From CAWEQW01 sp963811365 (lineage in GTDB: Bacteria > Actinomycetota > Actinomycetes > Propionibacteriales > Nocardioidaceae), in the NCBI GenBank assembly GCA_963811365.1, contig CAWEQW010000007.1, positions 124,001 to 188,000 of the forward strand: a stretch of DNA of 64,000 nucleotides, read 5' to 3'. The position numbers were made by a program, and so were the translations under genes. This document shows positions 25,073-34,194 of this stretch, in pieces; position 1 is the stretch's first letter, and each line of letters begins with the position of its first letter. The notes beneath the pieces were generated by a model that worked only from the letters and a program-made list of their open reading frames with translations, did no database searches and was not told the origin of the DNA.

Positions 25073-26562
25073 CATCCGACCGTCTGTACACCGCTGCGCT
25101 CGGAGTGGCTCGCCCTGCGCGACGTGGTCGACGCGCCGACCTCACCCGCACCGGTCGTGCGGCGGGCAGCCCGCCCGGCGGCCCGATCCTGGTCGCGGGC
25201 GTCGCCGGCGCCCTGTCGGACGACCTGGCACCCCGGCGACCTGGTCGTGGCCACCGAGGTCCGCGACAGCGACCACGTGCCCGAGCGCGGGCTGCCGTGC
25301 GCCGCGGCACCGCTGCTGACGAGTGCCCTGCCGCCGTCACGGCCTGCGGGTCCATGCGGGACCGGTCGTCACCGTCGACCGGATCGTCGCACGGCCAGGG
25401 CCGTCGCGAGCAGCTCGGCTGCGCGCGGCGCCGTCGCCGTGGACACCGAGTCGGCGCTGCTGGCCTGCGCCGACGGCACCACACTCGTGCTCCGCGCCGT
25501 CGTCGACACGCCGCAGCACCCGCTGCTGCGGCCCGGCACGCCGGGCCGCGGGGCTCGCGCGCCCTCGCGGCCCTGCGCCGTGCGGCGCCGGTCGATCGAC
25601 GCCTGGGCGGCGGCCGCCGGACCGCGCGAGGTGCTGCTCGCCGGCCCGCGCTCGTTCTGCGCCGGCGTGGAGCGCGCCATCGAGGTCGTCGAGCGCGCCC
25701 TGGAGCGGCTTCGGCGCCGCCGGTGTACGTGCGGCGCCAGATCGTGCACAACCGGCACGTCGTCGAGGATCTCGAGCGGCGGGGCGCGGTCTTCGTCGAG
25801 GAGGCCGACGAGGTTCCCGAGGGCAGCGTCCTGGTGCTGGCGGCGCACGGGGTCGCGCCCGTCGGTGCGTGACACGGCGCGGGACCGGCGGCTCCAGGTG
25901 ATCGACGCGACCTGTCCGCTGGTCTCCAAGGTGCACCAGGAGGTGCGCCGGTTCGCCGCCCGCGGACGGCACCGTGCTCCTGGTCGGGCACCACGACCAC
26001 GAGGAGGTCGTCGGGACGCTGCGGTGAGGCGCCCGACGACGTGATCGTGGTCGCCGACGCCGAAGAGGCGGCGTCGGTGCGAGGTTCCGCGATCCCGACC
26101 GCGTCGCCTACGCCATGCAGACGACGCTGGCCGTCGAGGAGGCAGCCGAGACGGTCTCGGTTCTGCGCGACCGGTTCCCCGCGGATCCGCGGTCCGCACA
26201 GCGACGACATCTGCTACGCCACGACCAACCGGCAGCACGCCGTGCAGCGGGTCGCCGCAGCAGGCCGACCTGGTGCTGGTCGCTCGGCTCCGCGAACTCC
26301 TCCAACTCCCGTTCGCCTGGCCGAGGTCAGCGAGGCCGCGGGCGCACCCGCCCACCTCGTCGACGACGTGTCCCAGGTCGACCTCGCCTGGCTCGCCGGC
26401 GTACGCCGTCTCGGCATCACCGCCGGGGCGTCAGCGCCGCCGGCGCTGGTCGACGAGCTGGTCGCAGCCCTCCGCGGACTCGGACCGACCGTGGTCCGGC
26501 AGCTGGGCGATCCCACCGAGGACGTCTCGTTCTCGCTACCGAAAGAGGTGACGCACGCATGA
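25069..26562 (+). pseudogene. ispH: hpnG-like phosphorylase fused to IspH (reading frame broken, probably by sequence errors)
   Basis: ATG 25069 with GAGAGGAG upstream. Part one (to about 25,610) resembles the HpnG nucleoside-phosphorylase: GGPILVAGVAGALSDDL, VVATEVRDSDHVPERGLPCA, GAVAVDTESALLACADG. HpnG releases adenine from adenosylhopane. Part two is HMBPP reductase (IspH) with all three Fe-S cysteines: GPRSFCAGVERAIEVVERAL, VIDATCPLVSKVHQEVRRF and HSDDICYATTNRQHAVQ, plus HNRHVVEDLERRGAVFVEE, GHHDHEEVVGT and GSANSSNS. The stretch IDAWAAAAGPREVLLAGPRS is one unbroken frame across the join, with no stop, so a real fusion is likely; a GTG at 25631 could be a separate ispH start. Frame advances end near 26,313. 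It overlaps hpnH by ATGA. Confidence 0.8.
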
Positions 26563-27563
26563 GCATGCCCTTGCGACAGTCCATCCGCTTGGGCGGGTAC
26601 CTCCTGAAGCAGAAGGTGCTGCGACGGGAGAAGTTCCCGATCCTGGTGGAGCTCGAGCCGCTCTACGCCTGCAACCTGGCCTGCGCCGGCTGCGGCAAGA
26701 TCCAGCAGACGCACGACTGGCTCAAGCAGCGGATGCCGGTCGAGCAGGCTGTGGCCGCGATCGAGGAGGCCGGCGCCCCGATGGTGTCGATCGCAGGCGG
26801 TGAGCCGCTGATGCACAAGGAGATCGACGAGATCGTCCGGCAGCTGCTCGCCCGGAACAAGATCGTCTTCCTGTGCACGAACGCCGTGCTGATGCCGAAG
26901 CACCTGCACAAGTTCAAGCCGCACCGGAACTTCGCCTGGATGGTCCACATCGACGGGCTGCGCGAGCGGCACGACGCGTCGGTGTGCAAGGACGGAGTCT
27001 TCGACGAGGCGATCGCGGCGATCCGGATGGCGCAGGACGCCGGTTTCCGGGTGATGACGAACACGACGTTCTTCGACACCGACAGTCCGCAGGACGTCAT
27101 CGACGTCCTCGACTTCCTCAACGACGACCTCGGGGTCGACCTGATGCAGATCTCGCCCGGCTTCGCCTACGAGAAGGCGCCCGACCAGGAGCACTGGCTC
27201 GGTCCGGAGGAGACCCGCCAGCTGTTCAAGAAGGCCTTCGCCGACGGCCGACGCAAGCGGTGGCGCCTCAACCACTCGCCGCTGTACCTGGACTTCCTCG
27301 AGGGCAAGGTCGACTTCGCGTGCACTGCGTGGGCGATTCCGCTGTACTCCCTCAAGGGCTGGCAGCGACCCTGCTACCTGATGGACGACGGGTACGTCGA
27401 GACCTACCGGGAGCTCATCGACGACACCGAGTGGGACCGCTACGGGCGCGGCAAGGATGCCCGTTGCGCCAACTGCATGGCGCACTGCGGGTACGAGCCC
27501 ACCGCTGTCGTGGCCACGATGGGCTCGCTGACGCAGACCCTCCGCGCCGCCGTGGGGACCTGA
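26559..27563 (+). CDS. hpnH: hpnH, adenosyl-hopene transferase (radical SAM)
   Basis: 334 aa, intact. The radical SAM cluster motif is C-x3-C-x2-C in YACNLACAGCGK (residues about 36-47). It continues SIAGGEPLMHKEIDEIVRQL and a Cys-rich C-terminal part (RCANCMAHCGYEPTA) typical of HpnH/SPASM-like members. HpnH joins the 5'-deoxyadenosyl group of S-adenosylmethionine to hopene to make adenosylhopane, the first step to extended C35 hopanoids. The start overlaps the hpnG-ispH stop (ATGA 26559-26562) and its stop overlaps the dxs start (TGATG). It is the first gene rightward with a clean frame. Confidence 0.93.
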   Translation: MSMPLRQSIRLGGYLLKQKVLRREKFPILVELEPLYACNLACAGCGKIQQTHDWLKQRMPVEQAVAAIEEAGAPMVSIAGGEPLMHKEIDEIVRQLLARNKIVFLCTNAVLMPKHLHKFKPHRNFAWMVHIDGLRERHDASVCKDGVFDEAIAAIRMAQDAGFRVMTNTTFFDTDSPQDVIDVLDFLNDDLGVDLMQISPGFAYEKAPDQEHWLGPEETRQLFKKAFADGRRKRWRLNHSPLYLDFLEGKVDFACTAWAIPLYSLKGWQRPCYLMDDGYVETYRELIDDTEWDRYGRGKDARCANCMAHCGYEPTAVVATMGSLTQTLRAAVGT

Positions 27564-29371
27564 TGGCAGCCGAGACGTCCCTCTTCCACCACCCGGTCGG
27601 CACTGTGAGCGACGGCGACGGAACCCCCGTGCCGGGGCGGCTGCTGGACAGCATCTCCGGGCCGGACGACGTGCGCCGGCTGGCCTCGCACGAGCTGCCG
27701 TTGCTCGCCTCCGAGATCCGCGCCGAGCTCGTCGACCTGGTGACCACCACGGGCGGTCACCTCGGCTCCAACCTCGGCGCGGTCGAGCTGACGATCGCCC
27801 TGCACCGGGTGTTCTCCTCGCCTCACGACGCCATCGTGTGGGACACCGGGCACCAGACCTACGTCCACAAGATGCTGACCGGGCGGCGGGCCAGGTTCCA
27901 CCGCTTGCGGCAGCGGCACGGGCTGTCCGGCTATCCCAGCAGGGCCGAGAGCGTGCACGACGTCGTGGAGAACTCCCACGCGTCCACCTCCCTGTCGTAC
28001 GCCGACGGGCTGGCCAAGGGCTTCGCTCTGTCCGGCACGCCGGGGCGCCGGGTCGTGGCCGTCATCGGTGACGGCGCTTTCACCGGCGGCATGGCCTGGG
28101 AGGCGCTGAACAACATCGGGGCGACGCCGGAGCGTCCGGTGGTCATCGTGCTCAACGACAACGGCCGCTCCTACGAGCCCACAGCGGGTCGGCTTCCGGC
28201 CCACCTGGCCGAGCTCCGTGCCGGCATCGCCCGGGACAACCTCTTCGAGGCCATGGGGCTGGCCTACCTGGGACCGGTGGACGGCCGCGACGAGGCCCGG
28301 CTGGAGTCCGCGCTGCGCGCCGCCCGGGTGCTCAAGCATCCGGTGGTGGTGCACGTGGTGACCCGCAAGGGCGAGGGCTACGGCCCGGCCGAGTCCGACG
28401 AGGCCGACCGCCTGCACACCGTGCCTGCTGCGGGGCCGGCCTCCTCCGGAACATCGTGGACCTCGGTGTTCGGGCGAGAGCTTGAGCGGCTGGGAGCCGA
28501 GCGCCCGGACCTGGTCGCCATCACCGCGGCCATGATGCGACCGACCGGGCTGCTCCCGTTCTCCCGGCGCTTCCCGGAGCGGATCTTCGACGTCGGCATC
28601 GCCGAGCAGCACGCGGTGACCTCGGCCGTGGGGCTCGCGACAGCCGGTCTGCATCCGGTGGTGGCGGTCTACGCGACGTTCCTGAACCGGGCCTTCGACC
28701 AGGTGCTGATGGATGCGGCTCTCCACGGGGCACGGATCACCTTCGTGCTGGACCGGGCCGGGGTCACCGGTCCGGACGGTCCCTCCCACCACGGCGTCTG
28801 GGACGTGTCCTTGTTCGGCATGGTGCCGGGAGCCCGGCTGGCCGCGCCGCGTGACGTGGCCCGGCTCCGGGAGCTGCTGCGAGAGTGCATCGCGTCGGAG
28901 GGGCTGACCGCCCTCCGCTACCCGCGCGGGTCGTCCTCGGAGGAGCTGCCCGCCTGTGACCACTGGGGCCGAGCGGACGTGCTGGTCGCGGGCGACCGCC
29001 CCGACGTGCTCCTGGTGCCGGTGGGCGCGATGGCGGGACCGGTCCTGGATGCTGCTGCCCGGCTGAGCCGGCACGGCATCGCGGCCACGGTCGCCGACCC
29101 GCGCTGGCTCGTCCCGGTCGAGCCGGAGCTGGTCGCGAGGGCGTCGTCGTACCGGCTGGTGGTCACCGTCGACGACAACGTGCCGTCGGGGGGGTTCGGC
29201 GAGGCGCTCGGCCGGGCGCTCGACGACCGGTCCGCCGTGCTCCGCCTCGGTCTGCCGGAGCGGGAGTTCATCCCGGCGGGCACCCGCGGCGAGCTGCTGC
29301 ACGAGCACGGCCTGGACGCCGACGGAGTCGTGAGTGCCGTCCTGGCGGCCTGGCAGGGCGCTCGGGGCTGA
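27563..29371 (+). CDS. dxs: dxs, 1-deoxy-D-xylulose-5-phosphate synthase (hopanoid-locus copy)
   Basis: 602 aa. Thiamine-diphosphate enzyme of the MEP pathway, joining pyruvate and glyceraldehyde 3-phosphate. Seen: TTGGHLGSNLGAVELTIALH, ThDP/Mg site GDGAFTGGMAWEALNN, VIVLNDNGRSYEPTAGRL, second-domain GIAEQHAVTSAVGLATAG and FVLDRAGVTGPDGPSHHG, C-terminal VTVDDNVPSGGFGEAL. Length is a little short of the usual 620-640 but no domain is missing. Coupled to hpnH by TGATG. A dxs and an ispH inside a hopanoid operon suggest isoprenoid precursor supply matched to hopanoid output; a housekeeping dxs elsewhere is expected. A terminator-like hairpin follows. Confidence 0.93.
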   Translation: MAAETSLFHHPVGTVSDGDGTPVPGRLLDSISGPDDVRRLASHELPLLASEIRAELVDLVTTTGGHLGSNLGAVELTIALHRVFSSPHDAIVWDTGHQTYVHKMLTGRRARFHRLRQRHGLSGYPSRAESVHDVVENSHASTSLSYADGLAKGFALSGTPGRRVVAVIGDGAFTGGMAWEALNNIGATPERPVVIVLNDNGRSYEPTAGRLPAHLAELRAGIARDNLFEAMGLAYLGPVDGRDEARLESALRAARVLKHPVVVHVVTRKGEGYGPAESDEADRLHTVPAAGPASSGTSWTSVFGRELERLGAERPDLVAITAAMMRPTGLLPFSRRFPERIFDVGIAEQHAVTSAVGLATAGLHPVVAVYATFLNRAFDQVLMDAALHGARITFVLDRAGVTGPDGPSHHGVWDVSLFGMVPGARLAAPRDVARLRELLRECIASEGLTALRYPRGSSSEELPACDHWGRADVLVAGDRPDVLLVPVGAMAGPVLDAAARLSRHGIAATVADPRWLVPVEPELVARASSYRLVVTVDDNVPSGGFGEALGRALDDRSAVLRLGLPEREFIPAGTRGELLHEHGLDADGVVSAVLAAWQGARG

Positions 29372-29376
29372 CCCGC

Positions 29377-29422
29377 GCAGGGCCCCGGCGCCGGCGGCCA
29401 CGCCGGGCCGCGGGCGCCCTGC
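29377..29422 (+). terminator. GC-rich hairpin after dxs
   Basis: Outer arms GCAGGGC (29377-29383) and GCCCTGC (29416-29422) enclose an inner stem CCGGCG-gcca-CGCCGG (29391-29406). It starts 6 bases after the dxs stop. No T-run follows, as is usual in this base composition. It probably ends the hopanoid transcript. Confidence 0.5.
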
Positions 29423-29461
29423 AGCGGCGTATGGCGGTGCGGCCGCCGGGTACTCGCCCAC

Positions 29462-30844
29462 ATGGCTGGGTTCGTGCACGAGATTCGCTCGTCAGGCAAC
29501 GGACTTCTCGTGCGGATCAGCGTGATCGCCGCGGTCGGCGGTCTGCTCTTCGGCTACGACACGGGAGTGATCTCCGGCGCCCTGCTCTACATCCGCAAGG
29601 ACCTGCACGCGGGGCAGTTCCAGCAGCAGGCGATCGTCGCGGTCCTGCTGCTCGGTGCGATGGTCGGCGCTCTGGCGTCCGGCTACCTGAGCGACCGGAT
29701 CAGCCGGAAGTGGACCAAGGTCATCTCCGGCACCATCTACTTCCTCGCCGCCGTCGGATGCGCCCTGAGCGTGAACGCCACGATGCTCATCGGCTTCCGG
29801 TTCCTGCTCGGCATCTCGGTGGGCACCGCCTCCTTCGTGTCGCCGCTCTACATCTCCGAGGTCGCGCCGCCGCGGGTCCGAGGTGGGCTCACCTCGTTCA
29901 ACCAGATGGCGGTGGTCAGCGGCATCCTGATCGCCTACATCGTCAACTACCTGTTCCGCGGCTTCCCCGACCAGTGGCGGTGGATGCTCGGGGTCGCCGC
30001 GATCCCGGGCGCGGTCCTCGCAGTGGGCATGCTGACGGTGCCGCACACCCCGCGGTGGCTGTCCTCGACCGACCAGGCCGACCGGGCACGCGATGTTCTG
30101 GGACGGCTCCGGAGCGGCGACGAGGACGCGGACGTCGACGGGGAGCTCAGCGCGATCGAGGAGGCCAACCGTGCCGAGAGCGAGTCCTCGGTGCGGACGC
30201 TGCTCGAGGCGCGGCTTCGCGCCGTGATCGTCGTGGCAGTGGTGCTCGCGGTCGCCCAGCAGTTCGTCGGCGTGAACACGGTGATCTACTACGCGCCGAC
30301 CATCCTCAGCGACACCGGGCTCGCCAACTCCGCTGCGCTGGCCGGCACCCTGGTCGTCGGCATCACCAACGTCGTGTTCACGGTCGTCGCCGTGCTGCTG
30401 CTCGACCGCGTGGGGAGGCGACCGCTCCTGCTCACCGGCACGGGCGTGCTGTTGAGCGCGCTGGTCCTGCTGGGCGTCTACTTCTCCTCCTCGACCCTGC
30501 AGCACCAGGCCGGCTGGCTGGCCCTCGTCGGGCTCGTGCTGTTCATGGCCGGGTTCGCCATCGGGCTGGGTCCGGTCTTCTGGCTGATGATCTCGGAGAT
30601 CTTCCCGGTCGGAGTGCGCAGCAAGGCGATGTCCGTCGCCACGATCGCGAACTGGCTGGCCAACTTCATCGTCGCCCAGACGTTCCTCACACTCAGCTCG
30701 GCGATCACCCGGGCCGGGGTGTTCTTCCTCTACGCCGGCCTGTCGGTGCTGGCGCTGGTGTTCTTCGTGCGCAAGGTGCCCGAGACGGGCGGGCGGTCGT
30801 TGGAGGAGATCCAGGAGGAGCTGGTGGGCGACGCGAGCCGGTGA
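29462..30844 (+). CDS. Sugar porter family MFS transporter
   Basis: 460 aa, twelve membrane segments. Sugar-porter signatures: GGLLFGYDTGVISGALLYI in helix 1, GYLSDRISRKW in loop 2-3, R-x-x-x-G-x-x-x-G-x-x-x in FRFLLGISVGTASFVSPLYI, PHTPRWLSSTD after helix 6, QQFVGVNTVIYYAPTI in helix 7, DRVGRRPLLLTG and the C-terminal VPETGGRSLEEIQEE. The Q-Q-x-x-G-x-N motif is typical of XylE/GalP/IolT-type proton symporters for hexoses, pentoses or inositol. It lies between two terminator-like hairpins, so it is probably transcribed alone. No sugar-catabolic partner is adjacent. Confidence 0.92.
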   Translation: MAGFVHEIRSSGNGLLVRISVIAAVGGLLFGYDTGVISGALLYIRKDLHAGQFQQQAIVAVLLLGAMVGALASGYLSDRISRKWTKVISGTIYFLAAVGCALSVNATMLIGFRFLLGISVGTASFVSPLYISEVAPPRVRGGLTSFNQMAVVSGILIAYIVNYLFRGFPDQWRWMLGVAAIPGAVLAVGMLTVPHTPRWLSSTDQADRARDVLGRLRSGDEDADVDGELSAIEEANRAESESSVRTLLEARLRAVIVVAVVLAVAQQFVGVNTVIYYAPTILSDTGLANSAALAGTLVVGITNVVFTVVAVLLLDRVGRRPLLLTGTGVLLSALVLLGVYFSSSTLQHQAGWLALVGLVLFMAGFAIGLGPVFWLMISEIFPVGVRSKAMSVATIANWLANFIVAQTFLTLSSAITRAGVFFLYAGLSVLALVFFVRKVPETGGRSLEEIQEELVGDASR

Positions 30845-30845
30845 G

Positions 30846-30884
30846 GAGCGGACCGGGCACCGCTGCGCGGTGCAGGAACCGCTC
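30846..30884 (+). terminator. Two-part hairpin after the sugar porter gene
   Basis: Inner stem GCACCGC-tgc-GCGGTGC (30857-30873) inside outer arms GAGCGG (30846-30851) and CCGCTC (30879-30884). It follows the stop codon directly. No T-tract. Confidence 0.5.
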
Positions 30885-30955
30885 GCGACAACGGATGAGG
30901 CATGGGCCTCCGGGTACGGGCGTTGGGTCAAGCCCGAGCCTCGTCAAGGAGTGCC

Positions 30956-33900
30956 ATGACCCAGCTGCGCGCCCGCGAGACCGTGCAGGTCCCCGCCAAG
31001 ACCGACGTCCGGGTGCCGGGCGAACCGCGTTCTCGAGCCGTTCTCGACGTCGGCGGCCTCGCGCGAGCCCTCGAGGAGGTGGTGACCGGCGAGGTGCGGT
31101 TCGACGACGCGTCCAAGGCGATGTACGCCAACGACGCCTCGAACTTCCGGCAGGTGCCCGTCGGCGTCGTCGTGCCGCGCACGCTCGAGGACATCGTGGC
31201 CACCCACCGGGTCTGCAGCGAGTTCGGCGCGCCGATCACCAACCGCGGTGGCGGCACCAGCCTCTCCGGCGAGACCGTCAACTTCGCGGTGATCATCGAC
31301 AGCTCGAAGTACCTCACCGACGTCGGCGAGGTCGACCGTACGAACCGACGGGTCCGCACCCAGGTCGGAACGATCAACGAGAACCTCAACAGGGTCACCG
31401 GCAAGGACGGCCTCGTCTTCGGCCCGGACCCCTCGTCGCACTCGCGCTGCACGATCGGCGGGAACGTGGGCAACAACTCCTGCGGCATCCACTCGGTGCA
31501 GTCCCAGCTCTACGGTCCCGGCCCCCGCACCTCCGACAACACCCACGCGCTCGAGGTGGTCACCTACGACGGCGAGCGGTTCTGGGTCGGGGTGGACGAG
31601 GAGGACCGTCTCGACGAGATCATCGCCGAGGGCGGCCGCAAGGGCGAGATCTACGCGCGACTGCGCGAGCTTCGGGACAGGTACGCCGACGCGATCCGTG
31701 CCGGCTACACCTCCGTGGAGGAGCTGCCGCGGCGGGTCTCGGGGTACAACCTCGACGAGCTGCTGCCCGAGCGCGGCTTCAACGTCGCGCGTGCCCTCGT
31801 GGGCACCGAAGGCACCTGCGTGACCGTGCTGCAGGCCGAGCTCCTGCTCACTCCGGCCATGCTGCACCGGACGACGGTGGTGGTCGGCTACCCCGAGGTG
31901 GGGCAGGCCGGCGACCACGTGCAGGAGATCGTCGACACCTGGAGGCCGATCGGCCTCGAGGGCGTGGACGAGCTGCTGGTCGAAGACCAGCAGCAGCTCG
32001 CCATGAACGTCGCGGACCTCGGTGTGCTCCCCGCCCGGGACACGTCGGGCGCCTGGCTGATCGTGCAGTTCGGCGCCGACCGGCATGGCGAGTCCGAGAA
32101 GACGGCGCACGCCTTCTGTGAGTGGCTGAGGCAGGAGAAGGGCGTGGACGCCGACCGGATGCTCGTCGCGCGCAGCGTCGAGGAGGGCGGTCAGAGCGGC
32201 GAGCTGTGGGCGATCCGGGAGAGCGGCCTGGGCTCCACCGCCTTCCCACCGGACGAGCACGACCACTGGCCGGGCTGGGAGGACTCGGCAGTCCCGCCGC
32301 CGCGGGTCGGCGACTACCTCCGCGACCTGCAGAAGCTCTACGACAAGCACGGCCTGCGCGGGGCGATGTACGGCCACTTCGGGCAGGGCTGCGTCCACTC
32401 CCGGATCAGCTTCGACCTGCGCACCGCCGCCGGCGTGGCCAACTACCGGTCCTTCATGGAGGAGGCCGCCGACCTCGTCGTGTCCTACGGCGGGTCGCTG
32501 TCCGGCGAGCACGGCGACGGCCAGCAGAAGGCCGAGCTGCTGGACAAGCAGTACGGCGCCGAGCTGGTCGAGGCGATGCGTGAGTTCAAGCGGATCTGGG
32601 ACCCGGAGTGGAAGATGAACCCCGGCAAGGTCGTCGACCCCTACCGGCTCGACGAGCATCTGAAGCTCGGGGTCGACTACCACCCGGCGCACCCCCAGAC
32701 CACGTTCGCCTACGCCGAGGACGGCTACGACTTCGCGCACGCCACGTTGCGCTGCGTCGGCGTCGGCAAGTGCCGGGTGCCGGAGAGCGACCAGGTGATG
32801 TGCCCGAGCTTCCAGGTGACCCGCGAGGAGAAGCACAGCACCCGCGGTCGGGCGCGGCTGCTGTTCGAGATGCTCCAGGGCGAGGTGATCACCGACGGGT
32901 GGCAGTCGCAGGAGGTGTACGACGCGCTCGACCTCTGCCTGGCGTGCAAGGGCTGCACCAACGACTGCCCGGTCAACGTGGACATGCCGACGTACAAGGC
33001 GGAGTTCCTGCACCACCACTTCAAGTCCGCGCGGCGCTGGCGACCGCGCTACGCCTACGCGATGGGGTTCATCGACCAGGCCGCCCGGGTGGCCTCGGCG
33101 ATGCCCGAGGTCGCCAACTTCGTGTCCCAGACGCCGGTGCTGCGGTCGCTGCTGCGGTTCGCGGGCGGCGTCGACCAGCGGCGCCCGGTGCCGAAGTTCG
33201 CGCCGATGACGCTCCAGGAATGGTTCCGGCGGCGCGGTGGCACCGCCAACCCGCACGGGCGTCCCGTGGTGCTGTGGCCCGACACCTTCAACAACCACAT
33301 GCACACCGACGTCGGGGTGGCCTGCGTGGAGGCGATCGAGGCGGCCGGCTGGCAGGTCATCATGCCGGACGGCCACGTCTGCTGCGGTCGGCCGCTGTAC
33401 GACTACGGCTTCCTCGACATGGCCGAACGCTACCTGCAGCGGTGCCTCGCCGCGGTGCGCGACCACGTCCGGGCGGGGACGCCCGTGGTGGGCATGGAGC
33501 CCAGCTGCCTGGCCGTCTTCAAGGACGAGCTCGTGAAGATGATGCCGCACGACGAGGACGCCCGGCGCCTGGCCGAGAACGCCTACCATTTCGGCGAGTT
33601 CTTCGAGCGGTTCGGCATCGAGCCGCCGCATCTCGACGGCGCGGCGCTGCTGTGGGGGCACTGCCACCACAAGGCGACCGGCGGGATCGAGCCCGAGCGG
33701 CACGTCCTGGAGGGCATGGGGCTCGACGTGCAGCAGGCCGACGGCGGCTGCTGCGGCCTCGCCGGCTCCTGGGGGTTCGAGAAGGGAAAGTACGACATCT
33801 CGATGGACTGCGGCGAGCAGGGCCTGCTGCCCGCGGTCCGCGACGCCGACCAGCACACCTACATCGTGGCCAACGGGTTCTCCTGCAAGACCCAGGTCAA

Positions 33901-34153
33901 GGACGCCGGAACCGGCCGGCAGCCGCTGCACCTCGCGCAGCTGATGAAGCTCGCGCGCGAGCAGACCGACACAGGCACATCGCAGCGCGTCGAGCGCCGA
34001 GCAGCCGCTGCGCTGCCGCAGCCGCCGCTACGACGCCGGGTCGGGCGGCTGGCCGCGGTCGGTGCGGTCGGCGCTGCCATCGCCACCGGCGTCGCGGTCG
34101 CGACCCGCACCGTGACGCACGAGGTCGCGCACGGGGCCGGCTCGGCAACCTGA
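30956..34153 (+). CDS. FAD-linked oxidoreductase with Fe-S and CCG domains (D-lactate/glycolate dehydrogenase-like)
   Basis: 1065 aa from ATG 30956 with AAGGAG just upstream. Residues about 50-280 are a PCMH/FAD-binding-4 domain (NRGGGTSLSGETVN, then CTIGGNVGNNSCGIHSV). The FAD-oxidase C domain follows to about residue 560 (GSLSGEHGDGQQKAELLD). A 4Fe-4S ferredoxin-like segment is CLACKGCTNDCPVNVDM (about residue 662). Two CCG cysteine modules are HVCCGRPLYDYG and DGGCCGLAGSWG. The last 30 residues form a hydrophobic Ala/Val helix that could anchor it to the membrane. Such proteins oxidise 2-hydroxy acids and pass electrons to the respiratory chain. A pyruvate-oxidase-like gene follows 41 bases later; D-lactate to pyruvate to acetate would fit, as inference. 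Confidence 0.85.
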   Translation: MTQLRARETVQVPAKTDVRVPGEPRSRAVLDVGGLARALEEVVTGEVRFDDASKAMYANDASNFRQVPVGVVVPRTLEDIVATHRVCSEFGAPITNRGGGTSLSGETVNFAVIIDSSKYLTDVGEVDRTNRRVRTQVGTINENLNRVTGKDGLVFGPDPSSHSRCTIGGNVGNNSCGIHSVQSQLYGPGPRTSDNTHALEVVTYDGERFWVGVDEEDRLDEIIAEGGRKGEIYARLRELRDRYADAIRAGYTSVEELPRRVSGYNLDELLPERGFNVARALVGTEGTCVTVLQAELLLTPAMLHRTTVVVGYPEVGQAGDHVQEIVDTWRPIGLEGVDELLVEDQQQLAMNVADLGVLPARDTSGAWLIVQFGADRHGESEKTAHAFCEWLRQEKGVDADRMLVARSVEEGGQSGELWAIRESGLGSTAFPPDEHDHWPGWEDSAVPPPRVGDYLRDLQKLYDKHGLRGAMYGHFGQGCVHSRISFDLRTAAGVANYRSFMEEAADLVVSYGGSLSGEHGDGQQKAELLDKQYGAELVEAMREFKRIWDPEWKMNPGKVVDPYRLDEHLKLGVDYHPAHPQTTFAYAEDGYDFAHATLRCVGVGKCRVPESDQVMCPSFQVTREEKHSTRGRARLLFEMLQGEVITDGWQSQEVYDALDLCLACKGCTNDCPVNVDMPTYKAEFLHHHFKSARRWRPRYAYAMGFIDQAARVASAMPEVANFVSQTPVLRSLLRFAGGVDQRRPVPKFAPMTLQEWFRRRGGTANPHGRPVVLWPDTFNNHMHTDVGVACVEAIEAAGWQVIMPDGHVCCGRPLYDYGFLDMAERYLQRCLAAVRDHVRAGTPVVGMEPSCLAVFKDELVKMMPHDEDARRLAENAYHFGEFFERFGIEPPHLDGAALLWGHCHHKATGGIEPERHVLEGMGLDVQQADGGCCGLAGSWGFEKGKYDISMDCGEQGLLPAVRDADQHTYIVANGFSCKTQVKDAGTGRQPLHLAQLMKLAREQTDTGTSQRVERRAAAALPQPPLRRRVGRLAAVGAVGAAIATGVAVATRTVTHEVAHGAGSAT

Positions 34154-34194
34154 CAGAGCAACCAGAAACAAGCACAGGAAAGGACGAGCACGAC

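Noticed and set aside
19236..26313. Programmed +1 frameshifting as the cause of the hopanoid-gene breaks
   Set aside because: Programmed sites are rare and have slippery codons plus a stop. Here dozens of shifts occur per gene without stops or shared motifs.
19236..26313. True degeneration of the hopanoid locus
   Set aside because: Catalytic residues, gene overlaps and codon bias are intact, and shifts are nearly all single insertions.
29492..30931. Long minus-strand open frame (479 codons) opposite the sugar porter
   Set aside because: His/Gln/Asp-rich antisense shadow of a clear MFS transporter.
30944..33931. Minus-strand open frame of 995 codons opposite the FAD/Fe-S gene
   Set aside because: Shadow frame; the plus strand has FAD, 4Fe-4S and CCG motifs in order.
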